Shown: piece after piece, positions 16,232 to 25,424 of the stretch
Numbering within the stretch: position 1 is the stretch's first letter
Layout: each line of letters begins with the position of its first letter
Assembly: GCF_002005425.1 (NCBI RefSeq)
Contig: NZ_CP019704.1
Coordinates: 744,001-808,000, forward strand
Direction of reading: 5' to 3'
Origin: Polaribacter sp. BM10
GTDB taxonomy: Bacteria > Bacteroidota > Bacteroidia > Flavobacteriales > Flavobacteriaceae
Length of the DNA: 64,000 nt
Made by a program: the position numbers and the translations under genes
Notes under the pieces: model-generated
Told to the model about the DNA's origin: nothing
Database searches by the model: none
Seen by the model: only the letters and a program-made list of their open reading frames with translations

Positions 16232-17854
16232 ATGTTATTTTTTAAAAACTTAATCTTATCAACATTATTCATACTAACCTTTACTACTGTTTTTTCTCAA
16301 ACAGCACCTTTTGAGATTAGTATTGAACCTATTAATATATCTGGTTTAGGTGGTATTCAATCCTATGCATTTGGACAAGCAAATGGAAAGTGGCTTATCG
16401 TTGGTGGCAGGCTTGACGGACTTCATAGAAGACAACCTTGGGCATCTTTTGACGTAGCTGGACACAATAATCAATTACTTGTTGTTGACCCAATTTCTCT
16501 TCAAAAATGGAGTGCACCTTTAACTACATTACCTACTTCAATTCAAGAGCAATTAAGTTCTACAAATATGGAATTTTATCAAGAAGGAGATTATTTATAT
16601 TGTATAGGTGGTTATGGATTTAGCCCAACTGAAAATGACCATACAACATTTGATAAACTAACTGCAATTAAAGTATCTGATGTTATAAATGGTATTATAA
16701 ATAGCACTACAATATCTACTTTTTTCAGACAAATTACAGACACACAATTTCAAGTAACTGGTGGTAGATTAAAAAAAATAAATAACACATATTACTTACT
16801 AGGTGGACAAAAATTCATTGGAAGATACAATCCTATGGGACCAAATAACGGATCAGGATTTATACAAGAATATACAGATGCGATTAGAAAATTTAATCTT
16901 TCAGATAATGGTACAACCATTACAATAACACATCTAACACCTCATACTGATAGTAATAATTTACATCGTAGAGATTACAATGCAGAACAACAAATTTTGC
17001 CAAATGGAGATGAAGGAATAACAATGTTTTCAGGTGTTTTTCAACAAACAGTAAATTTACCTTTCTTAAACTCTGTAACTGTTGATAGTAATAATTACAC
17101 TGTAAATAATACCTTTCAACAATATTACAATCATTACCATTGTCCTGTTTTACCAATATATTCTGAACAAGATAATGAAATGCATACTGTTTTCTTTGGA
17201 GGCATTGCTCAGTTTTATGATAATTCAGGAACTTTAGTTCAAGACGATAATGTTCCTTTTGTAAATACTATTGCTAGAGTTACTAGAGTTAGTTCTGGAA
17301 ATATGGCTGAATATAAATTACCTATTGAGATGCCCTCACTTTTAGGAGCAGGAGCAGAATTTATTCCAAATTTAGATTTTCCACATTTTAATAATGAAGT
17401 TTTCAAATTAGATTATCTAACAACTGAAGAAACTTTGATTGGTTATATTTATGGAGGTATAAGTAGTACACAACCTAATATTTTCTTTATTAATGATGGT
17501 ACACAAAGTAGTGCAAATAATCAAATTTTTAAGGTTTTAATAAAGAAACCTACAAGTTTATCTGTTGATGACTTAAATGAATCAAGTACAAATAACTTAA
17601 ATTTAAAAATATATCCTAATCCAAATGATGGCAGATTAAAGGTTGCATTTAATTTGAATGAAGTTGAAGATGTAAAATTAATTATACACGATTTAAACGG
17701 GAAAATTATTGACAAAGTTATATTATCTAATTTATCAATTGGGAGTAATTTTTATGAAAAGGACATTACTAAACTAATTAATGGTAGTGTATATTTTATT
17801 TCTATAGAAACATCGAATATTAAAACAACTCACAAATTAGTAGTGAAAAGATAA
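16232..17854 (+). CDS. Secreted kelch-like beta-propeller protein with T9SS sorting domain
   Basis: 540 residues. Signal peptide to about TVFSQ (residue 23). The body has kelch-like blades with Gly pairs followed by hydrophobic strands (WLIVGGRLDG, LYCIGGYGFS, YYLLGGQKFI, FFGGIAQFY, GYIYGGISS). The type-A T9SS domain is at about 460-540, with IYPNPNDGRLKVAF, IIHDLNGKI and a regular end HKLVVKR. It is probably displayed on or released from the cell surface; ligand unknown. Single-gene cassette (GTTATCTGCA at 16106, TGCAGGTAAC at 17859, one mismatch). Confidence 0.75.
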   Translation: MLFFKNLILSTLFILTFTTVFSQTAPFEISIEPINISGLGGIQSYAFGQANGKWLIVGGRLDGLHRRQPWASFDVAGHNNQLLVVDPISLQKWSAPLTTLPTSIQEQLSSTNMEFYQEGDYLYCIGGYGFSPTENDHTTFDKLTAIKVSDVINGIINSTTISTFFRQITDTQFQVTGGRLKKINNTYYLLGGQKFIGRYNPMGPNNGSGFIQEYTDAIRKFNLSDNGTTITITHLTPHTDSNNLHRRDYNAEQQILPNGDEGITMFSGVFQQTVNLPFLNSVTVDSNNYTVNNTFQQYYNHYHCPVLPIYSEQDNEMHTVFFGGIAQFYDNSGTLVQDDNVPFVNTIARVTRVSSGNMAEYKLPIEMPSLLGAGAEFIPNLDFPHFNNEVFKLDYLTTEETLIGYIYGGISSTQPNIFFINDGTQSSANNQIFKVLIKKPTSLSVDDLNESSTNNLNLKIYPNPNDGRLKVAFNLNEVEDVKLIIHDLNGKIIDKVILSNLSIGSNFYEKDITKLINGSVYFISIETSNIKTTHKLVVKR

Positions 17855-17857
17855 AGC

Positions 17858-17994
17858 CTGCAGGTAACAACGTGTATAATTAATTACTTGTTTCTAGCCT
17901 ACTTACGAATATTCCTGCGGAATATTCTATTCGGTATTTATTTGCTAAATTAGTTGCTTAAACACGCAACTAATCATACACAAACACGTTGGCG
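17858..17994 (+). repeat. attC-like cassette site 8
   Basis: R'' CTGCAGGTAAC (17858-17868). The closing core is GTTGGCG (17988-17994). The apical hairpin is GAATATTCC TGC GGAATATTC, a different sequence from the GAAAATCC/GGATTTTC of other sites but still perfectly paired (compensatory change). Confidence 0.7.
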
Positions 17995-18025
17995 ATAATG
18001 AACATAATAACTAATACCAGAAAAT

Positions 18026-19003
18026 ATGAATAATAATTTTTATGCAATTTTGATGGTTCTTTTTTTGACTATCAGCTGTAAAAATGAAACAAAAAAGATT
18101 GAAGAAGTTTCAAAAACAGAATTTACTGAAGAGTTAAAGATATTAGGCAGCTACGTTTCTGACGATTATTCGAAGAGAAGTGAAGGCTATGATTGGATAG
18201 CCATATCGGTTACGGAAGCAGAAAGTGATCAATTGAATATTTCAGTCCGCTCACGAGCAGACAAGAAAAAACCTACTTGTACATTTGATGCAGTTGCTAA
18301 CAAAGTAGATGACAAAATTTACCAATCCCAAATTGATGGGAAGTCCATTTTGTTTGAATTTACCAATGTCCAAATCAGTATAACTACAGAAAATAAGGAT
18401 GATGAAGGCTTACTGTATTTTTATTGCTCTGGTGGTGCAAGTATTGCCGGAACATACAAGAAAATAAATGAACCAATTGATCAAAATCAAATTGACAAAA
18501 CAAAATTCAATAGCGTACTAAATTTACAAGACGTTGGATTTAATGTCTCTTCAATAGAAAAAGATGGCAAAAACACCCTAACAATTTTCACATTTGGATT
18601 AAATGAACGTGAATACCAAGAGACATTCAGCATTGACGGTGAAGAAGTAATCAACGCAGAAGTTGAAGACCTTAATTCTGATGGCTCACCTGAACTTTTT
18701 ATTTTTACTCGGTCAATTGGAAGTGGAAGTTACGGAAAGGTGTACGCATTTTCCGTTAACAATAAGAAATCAATGAGTGAGGTCTATTTTCAACCTACAT
18801 CAGAAAACAGCGAGATAAATAAAGGATATATGGGCCATGATGAATTTTCGCTCGTTGAAAATACTTTAGGTCAACGCTTTCCAATATATAAAGAAGGTGA
18901 TACAAATGCTGAATCAACTGGAGGAACAAGACAAGTTTCTTATAGACTAGTTGAAGGAGAAGCTATGAGAAAACTTAAAGTTGATAAAATCACCGAATAT
19001 TAA
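18026..19003 (+). CDS. Lipoprotein with PliI-like lysozyme-inhibitor domain
   Basis: 325 residues. Lipoprotein signal MNNNFYAILMVLFLTISC. The first half (residues 35-150: LGSYVSDDYSKRSEGYDWIAISV...ADKKKPTCTF) is the domain I know to precede PliI in Bacteroidota. The second half (about 165-325) matches the periplasmic inhibitor of I-type lysozyme: VEDLNSDGSPELFIFTRSIGSGSYGKVYAF...GYMGHDEFSLVENTLGQRFPIYKEGD. The likely role is protection of peptidoglycan against lysozymes of hosts, predators or rivals. Single-gene cassette, ends GTTGGCG/CGCCAAC. Confidence 0.75.
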   Translation: MNNNFYAILMVLFLTISCKNETKKIEEVSKTEFTEELKILGSYVSDDYSKRSEGYDWIAISVTEAESDQLNISVRSRADKKKPTCTFDAVANKVDDKIYQSQIDGKSILFEFTNVQISITTENKDDEGLLYFYCSGGASIAGTYKKINEPIDQNQIDKTKFNSVLNLQDVGFNVSSIEKDGKNTLTIFTFGLNEREYQETFSIDGEEVINAEVEDLNSDGSPELFIFTRSIGSGSYGKVYAFSVNNKKSMSEVYFQPTSENSEINKGYMGHDEFSLVENTLGQRFPIYKEGDTNAESTGGTRQVSYRLVEGEAMRKLKVDKITEY

Positions 19004-19010
19004 AAACCAC

Positions 19011-19144
19011 CGCCAACAATGGCTATAAGTAATTGCTTGTTCTCACCTACTTCTGAAAATCCGCGAGGACTTTCTATTTGTGATTTATTTGCTAAATTAG
19101 TTGCTTAAACCACACAACTAATCTTATACGAAACCGTTGTAAGT
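19011..19144 (+). repeat. attC-like cassette site 9
   Basis: R'' CGCCAAC (19011-19017) complements GTTGGCG at 17988. The closing core is GTTGTAAGT (19136-19144). Inner blocks are as in other sites. The apical hairpin is weaker (GAAAATCC/GGACTTTC). Confidence 0.65.
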
Positions 19145-19210
19145 AATTTGACGCAACCATTTCGGAATTTACTCATCTATTAAATATAGATACACTAAAA
19201 ATTTTAATTT

Positions 19211-19639
19211 ATGAAAAACAAGATTTTATTTTTAATGATAATCGGAGTTTTATTCTCTTGTAATAATAACGATGATAATTATACTGAAAATGAATTAGTT
19301 GGGATTTGGAAACTTATACAAATGACTGGTAGCATTCCAAATTCAGAAACTTCTGGTGCCGAAATGGAATGGCAAGAAACCTATGTGCTTAACGCTAACG
19401 GAACATTCCTAAAATCAAGAGATAGAGATGGAATTACAACCGAAGTTTCAGGAACTTATAATTTTATTAATAATTCTAATGAGCCTTTAATAGAATTAAA
19501 CTTTGACACTGAAAGTGAAATTATTGGGTCATGTACATCAAATAGGAAAGAAACTATGAACCTTCAATCTGAAACTATTTTTTTAAGTTCTTGGGAGGCT
19601 TGTGATGGACCTGGACTGAAATATGAAAAAATCAATTAA
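19211..19639 (+). CDS. Lipocalin-like lipoprotein
   Basis: 142 residues. Lipoprotein signal MKNKILFLMIIGVLFSC. The mature part starts ELVGIWKLIQMTG and runs ETYVLNANGTF...VSGTYNF...LSSWEACDGPGLKYEKIN. This is the GxW plus NGTF layout of the small lipocalin-like lipoproteins of Bacteroidota. Ligand unknown. Single-gene cassette, with ends GTTGTAAGT/ACTTACAAC perfectly complementary. Confidence 0.7.
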   Translation: MKNKILFLMIIGVLFSCNNNDDNYTENELVGIWKLIQMTGSIPNSETSGAEMEWQETYVLNANGTFLKSRDRDGITTEVSGTYNFINNSNEPLIELNFDTESEIIGSCTSNRKETMNLQSETIFLSSWEACDGPGLKYEKIN

Positions 19640-19644
19640 AAACT

Positions 19645-19781
19645 ACTTACAACACCGTATAAAAATAAAGCTTAGTTTAGTGCTTAATCAAGAATCCATG
19701 CACTTTTGTTACGTCTGATTTTCCTGCGGAAAAATCCTCACACACAAAACCGCACTAACCTTATGTAAACACGTTGCCAAC
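19645..19781 (+). repeat. attC-like cassette site 10
   Basis: R'' ACTTACAAC (19645-19653). The closing core is GTTGCCAAC (19773-19781). The middle differs from its neighbours, with hairpin GATTTTCC TGC GGAAAAATC. Confidence 0.65.
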
Positions 19782-19784
19782 AAT

Positions 19785-20693
19785 ATGAAAAAAGGACTAT
19801 TAATAATATTCATTTTTACTTCAACTTTTGTTTCTGCTAACCAAATTGACAGTTTGAAAAGCTCAAAAGACGTAGAAGAATTTGCGAAAAAAGTATATCC
19901 AAAATTCACAGAATTTAAATGGTCTGAATTCAAAATAATATCAACAGAAGAAATACGAGCGAAAATTTCTTGTAAAGAAGGTTATGACTTATTAGAAATG
20001 AAAAATTGGGAAAAAGTCGACATAACAAATGACGGAAAAACCGATTTAATTTTAACTGCATATTGGGGAACGACATTGTACAGTTACGCTATCGTAGATA
20101 GAGGAAATAATAACTTCAAAACTTACAGGCTTTCAAAAAATGTTTTTGGTAATTGCGAATTATTTAAACCAATCAAAAAAGATGATTTAAATTATTTAAA
20201 AACATATATAAAGAAACAAGAGGAAATAGGTTTGATGGAGTACGAAGAATTAATAATAAAAGACACATTAGTTTTTAAGTTTCAAGAATTTGTAGAGCTT
20301 AATAAAAACCCCACAAAATATAGAATCAAAGAAATTGAATTTCAAACAAGTGGTTGCTATGGAAGTTGTCCTGTTTTTAACTTAAAAATAAATTATAAAG
20401 GAAATGCCGAATTTAATGTACAAGCCTATATAAAACACAAAGGAAAATCTGAAAATAAAATCCCAGTTAACTTATTCAATGAGATACAAGAATTACTTGA
20501 ATATATTGAAGTTAAAAAACTAAAAGACAACTATTCTGTTGCTTGGACAGATGACCAAACTAGCTACTTGACTATTAGATTTAATGACAATAGCACAAAA
20601 AAAATTAGAGATTATGGTATGATTGGCACTTTTGGGTTAATGGCAGTTTATAGTAAATTAACAGAAATAGGAAAAGAAACAGAGTGGAATTGA
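19785..20693 (+). CDS. Exported DUF6438-like protein
   Basis: 302 residues with a signal peptide (MKKGLLIIFIFTSTFVSA). The first domain (to about 180) ends in an unknown fold. The second (about 183-300) has IEFQTSGCYGSCPVFNLKINYKGNAEF, the GCYGxCPxF signature of DUF6438, with two Cys that may pair. Function unknown. It overlaps the next gene by 10 bases in a shifted frame, so the two are coupled in one cassette. Confidence 0.65.
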   Translation: MKKGLLIIFIFTSTFVSANQIDSLKSSKDVEEFAKKVYPKFTEFKWSEFKIISTEEIRAKISCKEGYDLLEMKNWEKVDITNDGKTDLILTAYWGTTLYSYAIVDRGNNNFKTYRLSKNVFGNCELFKPIKKDDLNYLKTYIKKQEEIGLMEYEELIIKDTLVFKFQEFVELNKNPTKYRIKEIEFQTSGCYGSCPVFNLKINYKGNAEFNVQAYIKHKGKSENKIPVNLFNEIQELLEYIEVKKLKDNYSVAWTDDQTSYLTIRFNDNSTKKIRDYGMIGTFGLMAVYSKLTEIGKETEWN

Positions 20694-21322
20694 TAAGTAA
20701 AGATGGTTATGGAATTTTTGAAAGAGAAAATTTTGTGTTTTATAGTACAGGGGAAAACTTTTACAAATATAATTTTATTGAAATAACTGAAATTACAAAA
20801 GAATATTATTTAGAAAAAAAATACGGAAAAGAAAATCAATTTTGGAAACAACCATTTGACGAATTTATTAAATTGAAAAACGAAAATTTTATTACTACTT
20901 TTTACCAAGAAGACGAAATGAGACTTCATAAGAAAAATGGAGAAATAGTTAAGAAATTTGAAAAAATAAGGTCACCACACAGAATGGGAATATATGGAAT
21001 GGCAATAGATAAAAATGAAAATTTATGGATAGCTGTTCCAGTTGAACATTTCGTTGGAAAATTTAATATTGAAACAGAGAGAGAAATCTTCTCAATATCT
21101 GGAAAGGAATTAGAACCCACAATTTTTGACCATCCTGAATATGTAACTGCAATAAATGATTTTATTTATGTTTCAGATATGGGAAATAGAAGAATAGTAA
21201 AAATTAATATTCACAATCATAAAATAACTGATTATAAGAAGTTAAATGAACGAATTTATTATTTTAATCAGGTAAATGGAAAAAATATTTATCAATTAGA
21301 AAGCGGAATTTACTTTGAATAA
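20684..21322 (+). CDS. NHL/SMP-30-like beta-propeller fragment, cytoplasmic
   Basis: 212 residues from a GTG (GTGGAATTG) inside the end of the previous gene. No signal peptide. Repeated strands such as MGIYGMAIDKNENLWIAVPV and VTAINDFIYVSDMGNRRIVKINI are typical of NHL or SMP-30 propeller blades. Only about four blades are present, fewer than a closed propeller needs, so it may be truncated or work as a pair with the DUF6438 protein. The cassette ends with TTGCCAAC at 21333. Confidence 0.55.
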   Translation: MELISKDGYGIFERENFVFYSTGENFYKYNFIEITEITKEYYLEKKYGKENQFWKQPFDEFIKLKNENFITTFYQEDEMRLHKKNGEIVKKFEKIRSPHRMGIYGMAIDKNENLWIAVPVEHFVGKFNIETEREIFSISGKELEPTIFDHPEYVTAINDFIYVSDMGNRRIVKINIHNHKITDYKKLNERIYYFNQVNGKNIYQLESGIYFE

Positions 21323-21331
21323 AAAAAGCCA

Positions 21332-21466
21332 GTTGCCAACACCGTGTAAAAAAAATGCTGGTAAAAGCCTACTTACGAAAATCCTCGCGGATTTTCTTTG
21401 TCAGTAATTATTTAGTAACTTTATTGCTAAACAAACGCAACTAAATCTTGTACAAACACGTTATCC
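21332..21466 (+). repeat. attC-like cassette site 11
   Basis: R'' GTTGCCAAC (21332-21340) is complementary, with one mismatch, to GTTGCCAA at 19773. The hairpin is GAAAATCC TCGC GGATTTTC. The closing core is GTTATCC (21460-21466), the start of a promoter block. Confidence 0.7.
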
Positions 21467-21745
21467 CCTACTTTCAATTATCTTCACATACAAACAGGTA
21501 ACTTATATATATAAACGTTATTACCACAAATTAAAAAGAAGAACCTAACTTCAACAGAACTTTAATAGACTATTAAGTAGAAATAACTTCTTAAGATTTC
21601 AGCATTATTTAGTTAATGATATTGCTTAAGAAAAATGCTGTTTCTATTTGATAACTAAATGATATTTAGTTTAAATAATAAAAAAGTGCTGTTATACCAG
21701 TAAATAAAATCTAAATGCAATATATTTGATATTATATAACGAGTT
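21460..21745 (+). repeat. Promoter-bearing repeat block, copy 2
   Basis: Same block as at 12041, about 286 bp. It starts GTTATCCCCTACTTTC. The -7 box TATATTTG is at 21721-21728. It ends TATATAACGAGTT, directly joined to the next cassette start GTTGTAGTGC. No gene fits inside. Confidence 0.6.
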
Positions 21746-21768
21746 GTAGTGCATTTGAGAAAAACGTA

Positions 21769-22269
21769 ATGAACAGAAAAATTGGAACATTTTTGCTAAC
21801 TTTAATATTTGGAATTACAAGCTGTTCCAGTTCATTTATTACTCGAACGAAAAATAAAAACATAAACCTGAACAGAATTGATAATAAGTCTGTGAAAGTC
21901 GGAACTGAAAATGAAAAAGCACTAATTGTATTTGACAAAAACGAATTGATTATGCTTTTCCAAAATGATTTAGCGAAATTTTATGACCAAAATGTTGAAA
22001 ACAAAATTGACGAATTAAATTCGTTAAAATCAGACTTAATTTTTCTTGAAAAAGATTGGAAAGGAAAATTAATATTTGCAGAATATGAATTAAAATTTTT
22101 GGAATTATTAAAAGCTGGAAAAGCCGAAATAATTGACAAGAGAAACAAAGAAAAAGTAGAAAGAATTAAATACACATTTATAATAGACAAACTTGGTGGA
22201 CAAGATGGATACTTTAGTTTCAAAAATGGAGAGGAGTTTTATAGAATTTTAATAGCTCTTGGAGAATAA
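21769..22269 (+). CDS. Lipoprotein, unknown
   Basis: 166 residues. Lipoprotein signal MNRKIGTFLLTLIFGITSC followed by SSS. The mature part is Lys/Glu-rich and mostly helical, ending in a small beta segment. No recognised family. Single-gene cassette with perfect ten-base ends GTTGTAGTGC/GCACTACAAC. Promoter block copy 2 ends 24 bases before the ATG. Confidence 0.65.
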   Translation: MNRKIGTFLLTLIFGITSCSSSFITRTKNKNINLNRIDNKSVKVGTENEKALIVFDKNELIMLFQNDLAKFYDQNVENKIDELNSLKSDLIFLEKDWKGKLIFAEYELKFLELLKAGKAEIIDKRNKEKVERIKYTFIIDKLGGQDGYFSFKNGEEFYRILIALGE

Positions 22270-22274
22270 AAAAC

Positions 22275-22413
22275 GCACTACAACACCGTGTATAAAAAAT
22301 TGCTTATTTTTAACTTAAACAAAAGTTGTTGCTTTTTTAAAGTTCTTCAATTTTCCTTCGGAAAATAGCCGAACATTTAAAACGCAACTTTTCATAACAC
22401 AAACACGTTCTTC
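22275..22413 (+). repeat. attC-like cassette site 12
   Basis: R'' GCACTACAAC (22275-22284). The closing core is GTTCTTCC (22407-22414). The apical hairpin is ATTTTCC TTC GGAAAAT, again a paired variant. The R'' complements GTTGTAGTGC at 21743. Confidence 0.65.
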
Positions 22414-22694
22414 CCTACTTAAAATTATCTTATCATACAAACAAGTAACTTTTATATACATAAACGTTATTACCACAAATTTAAAAGAAGAACCTAACGT
22501 CAACAGAACTTTAATAGACTATTAAGTAGAAATAACTTCTTAAGATTTCAGCATTATTTAGTTAATGATATAGCCAAAATAGATTACTGTTTCTACTTGA
22601 TAACTACATGATATTTAGTTTAAGTAATAAAAAAGTGCTGTTATACAAGTAAATAAAATCTAAATGCAATATATTTGATTTTATATAACGAGTT
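22407..22694 (+). repeat. Promoter-bearing repeat block, copy 3
   Basis: About 288 bp, nearly the same as copy 2 and copy 6. The -7 box TATATTTG is at 22670-22677. It ends ATATAACGAGTT and joins the cassette start GTTAGGTGC. Confidence 0.6.
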
Positions 22695-22723
22695 AGGTGC
22701 AAGCAAAAACGAAACGACAGTAA

Positions 22724-24328
22724 ATGAAAACAACTTTCTTAGGACACGGACTTAATTCTGATAAAAAAAATAATGTCAGAAAACAACTCGCTGAATCTTT
22801 TGAAAGCAATAATTATAAAAAATTTTATGGATTTGTTGCTTTTGCAACTCTTTCTGGAATTAAACCCTTAAAGTCAAAACTTAAAATAGCAAAATCAAAT
22901 TTCGAAGAAATCAAATTCTTTATTGGAATTAATGGTAATATCACTAGTGCAGAAGCACTTGAGTTTTTATTAAATGAAAATATTGAAACATATATTTATT
23001 ATGATGAATCTATTCCCGAGAAAATTTATCATCCAAAATTATTCTTATTTGAGGGTAAAGAATTTTCTAGAATAATCATTGGTTCTTCAAATCTTACAAA
23101 TCGAGCAATTAATTTAAATGTAGAAGCATCAATACAATTAGACCTTGAATTAGATGATTTAAATACACTTAATGAAATTAAAGACTATTATTCCAGTCTC
23201 TTAGACCTTTCTTCACCTCATATAAAATTACTCTCAAAAGAATATTTAGAAATTTTAAAAAAACGAGGTTTACTCTCTAATGGAGAGGAAGATGAGGATG
23301 AAGATGAAGAGGATGATGTTGATGAAAATAACGAAACTAAAAAGACATATGATTATGACAAAAAGTTTACAGATAATGATAAAGAAAATTTTGACAGACT
23401 ATTAGCAAGGTATATTTTATATAAAAAAGAAAAACGACCTGATGGTATAGTAAGCAAAAACGTTAAAAGTGAACAAGATAAAGAGTTATTCAGATGGTAT
23501 CAAAAAATGCACGCTTTATACAACCAAGATACAAACTCACTACCTTTTGAATATTTTGAAAAATTACTAGAAGCAGAATTTCCTTTCGATGGTATTGGAA
23601 GAGAAAATAAAAGAGCAATCGAATGGGAAAAAAACTTTAATAAAGTGGTAGAATATAAAAACAAAGTAAGTCCTGATACTGATTACACTTATGTACCACA
23701 ATTCAAAAATAAATATCATCCTTATTACGAAGTTGGCAGATGGTGTGCTTGGCAAAAGCAAAGAAGAAAAGGAAATAAAAACTATGGTCCATTACTTACT
23801 ACTCACGAAGAAAAGAGGATGAAATCCATAAATTTTATTTGGGAATATGACAGTGAAATGTATAGACGTGCCAAAGATGATGAATGGAAAGATACTTTGA
23901 AAGAACTAGAAAAGTATTATAACATCAAAATAAATTATAAAACCGTTCCTTCACAAAAAACATACATTGGACATTGGCTTAGTGACCAAATGTCATTCAA
24001 AACAAAACAAGATAGAGAAGGTAGAAATGACTTGCTAAGTTCAGAAAAAGTAGATATGTTAGGAAAACTTCTAATAAAAAATGGAGTTGAATGGGAATGG
24101 AGAAAACAAAAGGAAAGAGAAGGAATTGAAGATAAGATTAAAATTTGGCAGTTTATTGAAAAATTAAAAGCTGAAGGCAATTACAAAAAGTTCAGAGAAG
24201 AAAAACCAGTAATTTTAAAAAAATATAACAATGAAATTGCTCAATTAAGAAGACAAACAAAAGGTTGGAATAATGAAAAGAATAAATGGAAATTTAAACT
24301 AGTTGACAAAGTTGGATTTCCATATTAG
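22724..24328 (+). CDS. PLD-family nuclease with helicase-associated (HA) domains
   Basis: 534 residues. The N-terminal domain (1-150) is phospholipase-D-like of the restriction-nuclease type: His103-x-Lys105 in IYHPKLFLFEG and GSSNLT (120-125) form one HKD half-site, so a dimer would complete the active site. An acidic linker (about 187-203, Glu/Asp run) follows. Then come two or more helicase-associated repeats (about 300-460): WEKNFNKVVEYKN...TYVPQF...VGRWCAWQKQRRKG and W.DTLKELEKYYN...VPSQKTYIGHWLSDQ. HA repeats usually follow a DEAD/DEAH helicase, which is absent here. A role in DNA cleavage against foreign DNA is likely but inferred. Cassette ends are GTTAGGTGC/GCACCTAAC. Confidence 0.7.
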   Translation: MKTTFLGHGLNSDKKNNVRKQLAESFESNNYKKFYGFVAFATLSGIKPLKSKLKIAKSNFEEIKFFIGINGNITSAEALEFLLNENIETYIYYDESIPEKIYHPKLFLFEGKEFSRIIIGSSNLTNRAINLNVEASIQLDLELDDLNTLNEIKDYYSSLLDLSSPHIKLLSKEYLEILKKRGLLSNGEEDEDEDEEDDVDENNETKKTYDYDKKFTDNDKENFDRLLARYILYKKEKRPDGIVSKNVKSEQDKELFRWYQKMHALYNQDTNSLPFEYFEKLLEAEFPFDGIGRENKRAIEWEKNFNKVVEYKNKVSPDTDYTYVPQFKNKYHPYYEVGRWCAWQKQRRKGNKNYGPLLTTHEEKRMKSINFIWEYDSEMYRRAKDDEWKDTLKELEKYYNIKINYKTVPSQKTYIGHWLSDQMSFKTKQDREGRNDLLSSEKVDMLGKLLIKNGVEWEWRKQKEREGIEDKIKIWQFIEKLKAEGNYKKFREEKPVILKKYNNEIAQLRRQTKGWNNEKNKWKFKLVDKVGFPY

Positions 24329-24343
24329 AAAGAATAAATGCCT

Positions 24344-24480
24344 GCACCTAACACCGTATAAACTTTATTGCTGGTTTTTGCTCACTTGGGAAATTCCTTC
24401 GGAATTTCGCCGTTCGTGTTTTATTTAGTAAATTCATTGCTTAAACCAAGCAACAAAGCTTATACAACAACGTTGTGCAT
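24344..24480 (+). repeat. attC-like cassette site 13
   Basis: R'' GCACCTAAC (24344-24352) includes ACCTAAC, which fits the integron consensus RYYYAAC. The hairpin is GAAATTCC TTC GGAATTTC. The closing core is GTTGTGCAT (24472-24480). Confidence 0.7.
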
Positions 24481-24515
24481 AATATTGAGAACTAACTTAA
24501 AAACTAACGACTGAA

Positions 24516-24980
24516 TTGAAACGCAAAGAAATATTTTGGCTTATTGGAACAGCAACTTTTGTGCTGATTATAAATTTTTCTCTATTTGGTGTTGACGGAT
24601 TCAAATCTGAATCTGTAACTGACATAAATGTTCACGACACTTATTTTGTAATTGCGAATATTCATTTTATTCTGCCATTATCCATTCTGATTTTTTTTAG
24701 CGTTTATCTTATACGAATGTTAAAACAGAATTTTAAAAACTTAACTGCTAATATGATTTTTGTTATTAGTGGAGTATTGAGTATTTGGATTCTTACTGGA
24801 ATGATTTCATTTGTCAATTCTTATATCGGAGTAACAGAGACTACAGATTATAATCTTCTTGTAACTAACAAAATATTTGACAATGTTTCAACAGTTCTAT
24901 ATTTATTACAAATAATAATAGTTGGATTGATAGTATACAGCGGATTTAAAACTGGACGAAATTATAAGCTGACTGAATAA
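24516..24980 (+). CDS. Four-TM protein with COX1-like HDTYF motif, copy A
   Basis: 154 residues from TTG (no ATG in a suitable place). Four membrane spans. The segment NVHDTYFVIANIHFIL resembles the HDTYYVVAHFHYVL helix of heme-copper oxidase subunit I. Of the two heme-ligand His (HFH) only the second is kept (NIH). The rest is not oxidase-like, so it is a motif likeness, not proof of heme binding. It is almost identical (4 of 154 residues differ) to the gene at 27708. Upstream leader and downstream site are duplicated too. Confidence 0.65.
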   Translation: MKRKEIFWLIGTATFVLIINFSLFGVDGFKSESVTDINVHDTYFVIANIHFILPLSILIFFSVYLIRMLKQNFKNLTANMIFVISGVLSIWILTGMISFVNSYIGVTETTDYNLLVTNKIFDNVSTVLYLLQIIIVGLIVYSGFKTGRNYKLTE

Positions 24981-24987
24981 AAACACC

Positions 24988-25119
24988 ATGCCAACACCCT
25001 ATAACCAAAATTGCTAGTATAAGCCTACTTGCGAAAGTCCTCGCAGATTTTCTATTCGGTTTGTATTTGCTAAATTTACTTTAAACCAACGCAACAAAGC
25101 TTATTCAACAACATTATCC
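24988..25119 (+). repeat. attC-like cassette site 14
   Basis: R'' ATGCCAAC (24988-24995), related with one gap to the start GTTGTGCAT at 24472. The closing core ATTATCC (25113) has G to A. Nearly the same sequence as the site at 28180. Confidence 0.65.
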
Positions 25120-25400
25120 TCTACTTATAAGTATCTTCACATACAAACAGGTAACTTTTATATACATAAATAATTCTACCATAAATTAAAGAAGAACCTA
25201 ACATCAACAGAACTTTAATAAACTATTAAGTAGAAATAACTTTCTTAAGACTTCAGCATTATTTAGTTAATGTTATTACCAAAGAAAATTACTGTTTCTA
25301 CTTGATTACTAAAAGATATTTTATTTTTACAAATAAAAAAGTGCTGTTATACAAGTAAATAAAATCAAAATGAAATATATTTGATTTTATATAACCAGTT
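25113..25400 (+). repeat. Promoter-bearing repeat block, copy 4
   Basis: About 288 bp, the most diverged copy (starts ATTATCCTCTACTTATAAG). The -7 box TATATTTG is retained at 25376-25383. It ends ATATAACCAGTT and joins cassette start GTTGTGCTTA. Confidence 0.6.
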
Positions 25401-25424
25401 GTGCTTAATGCAAAAAACCAAATA

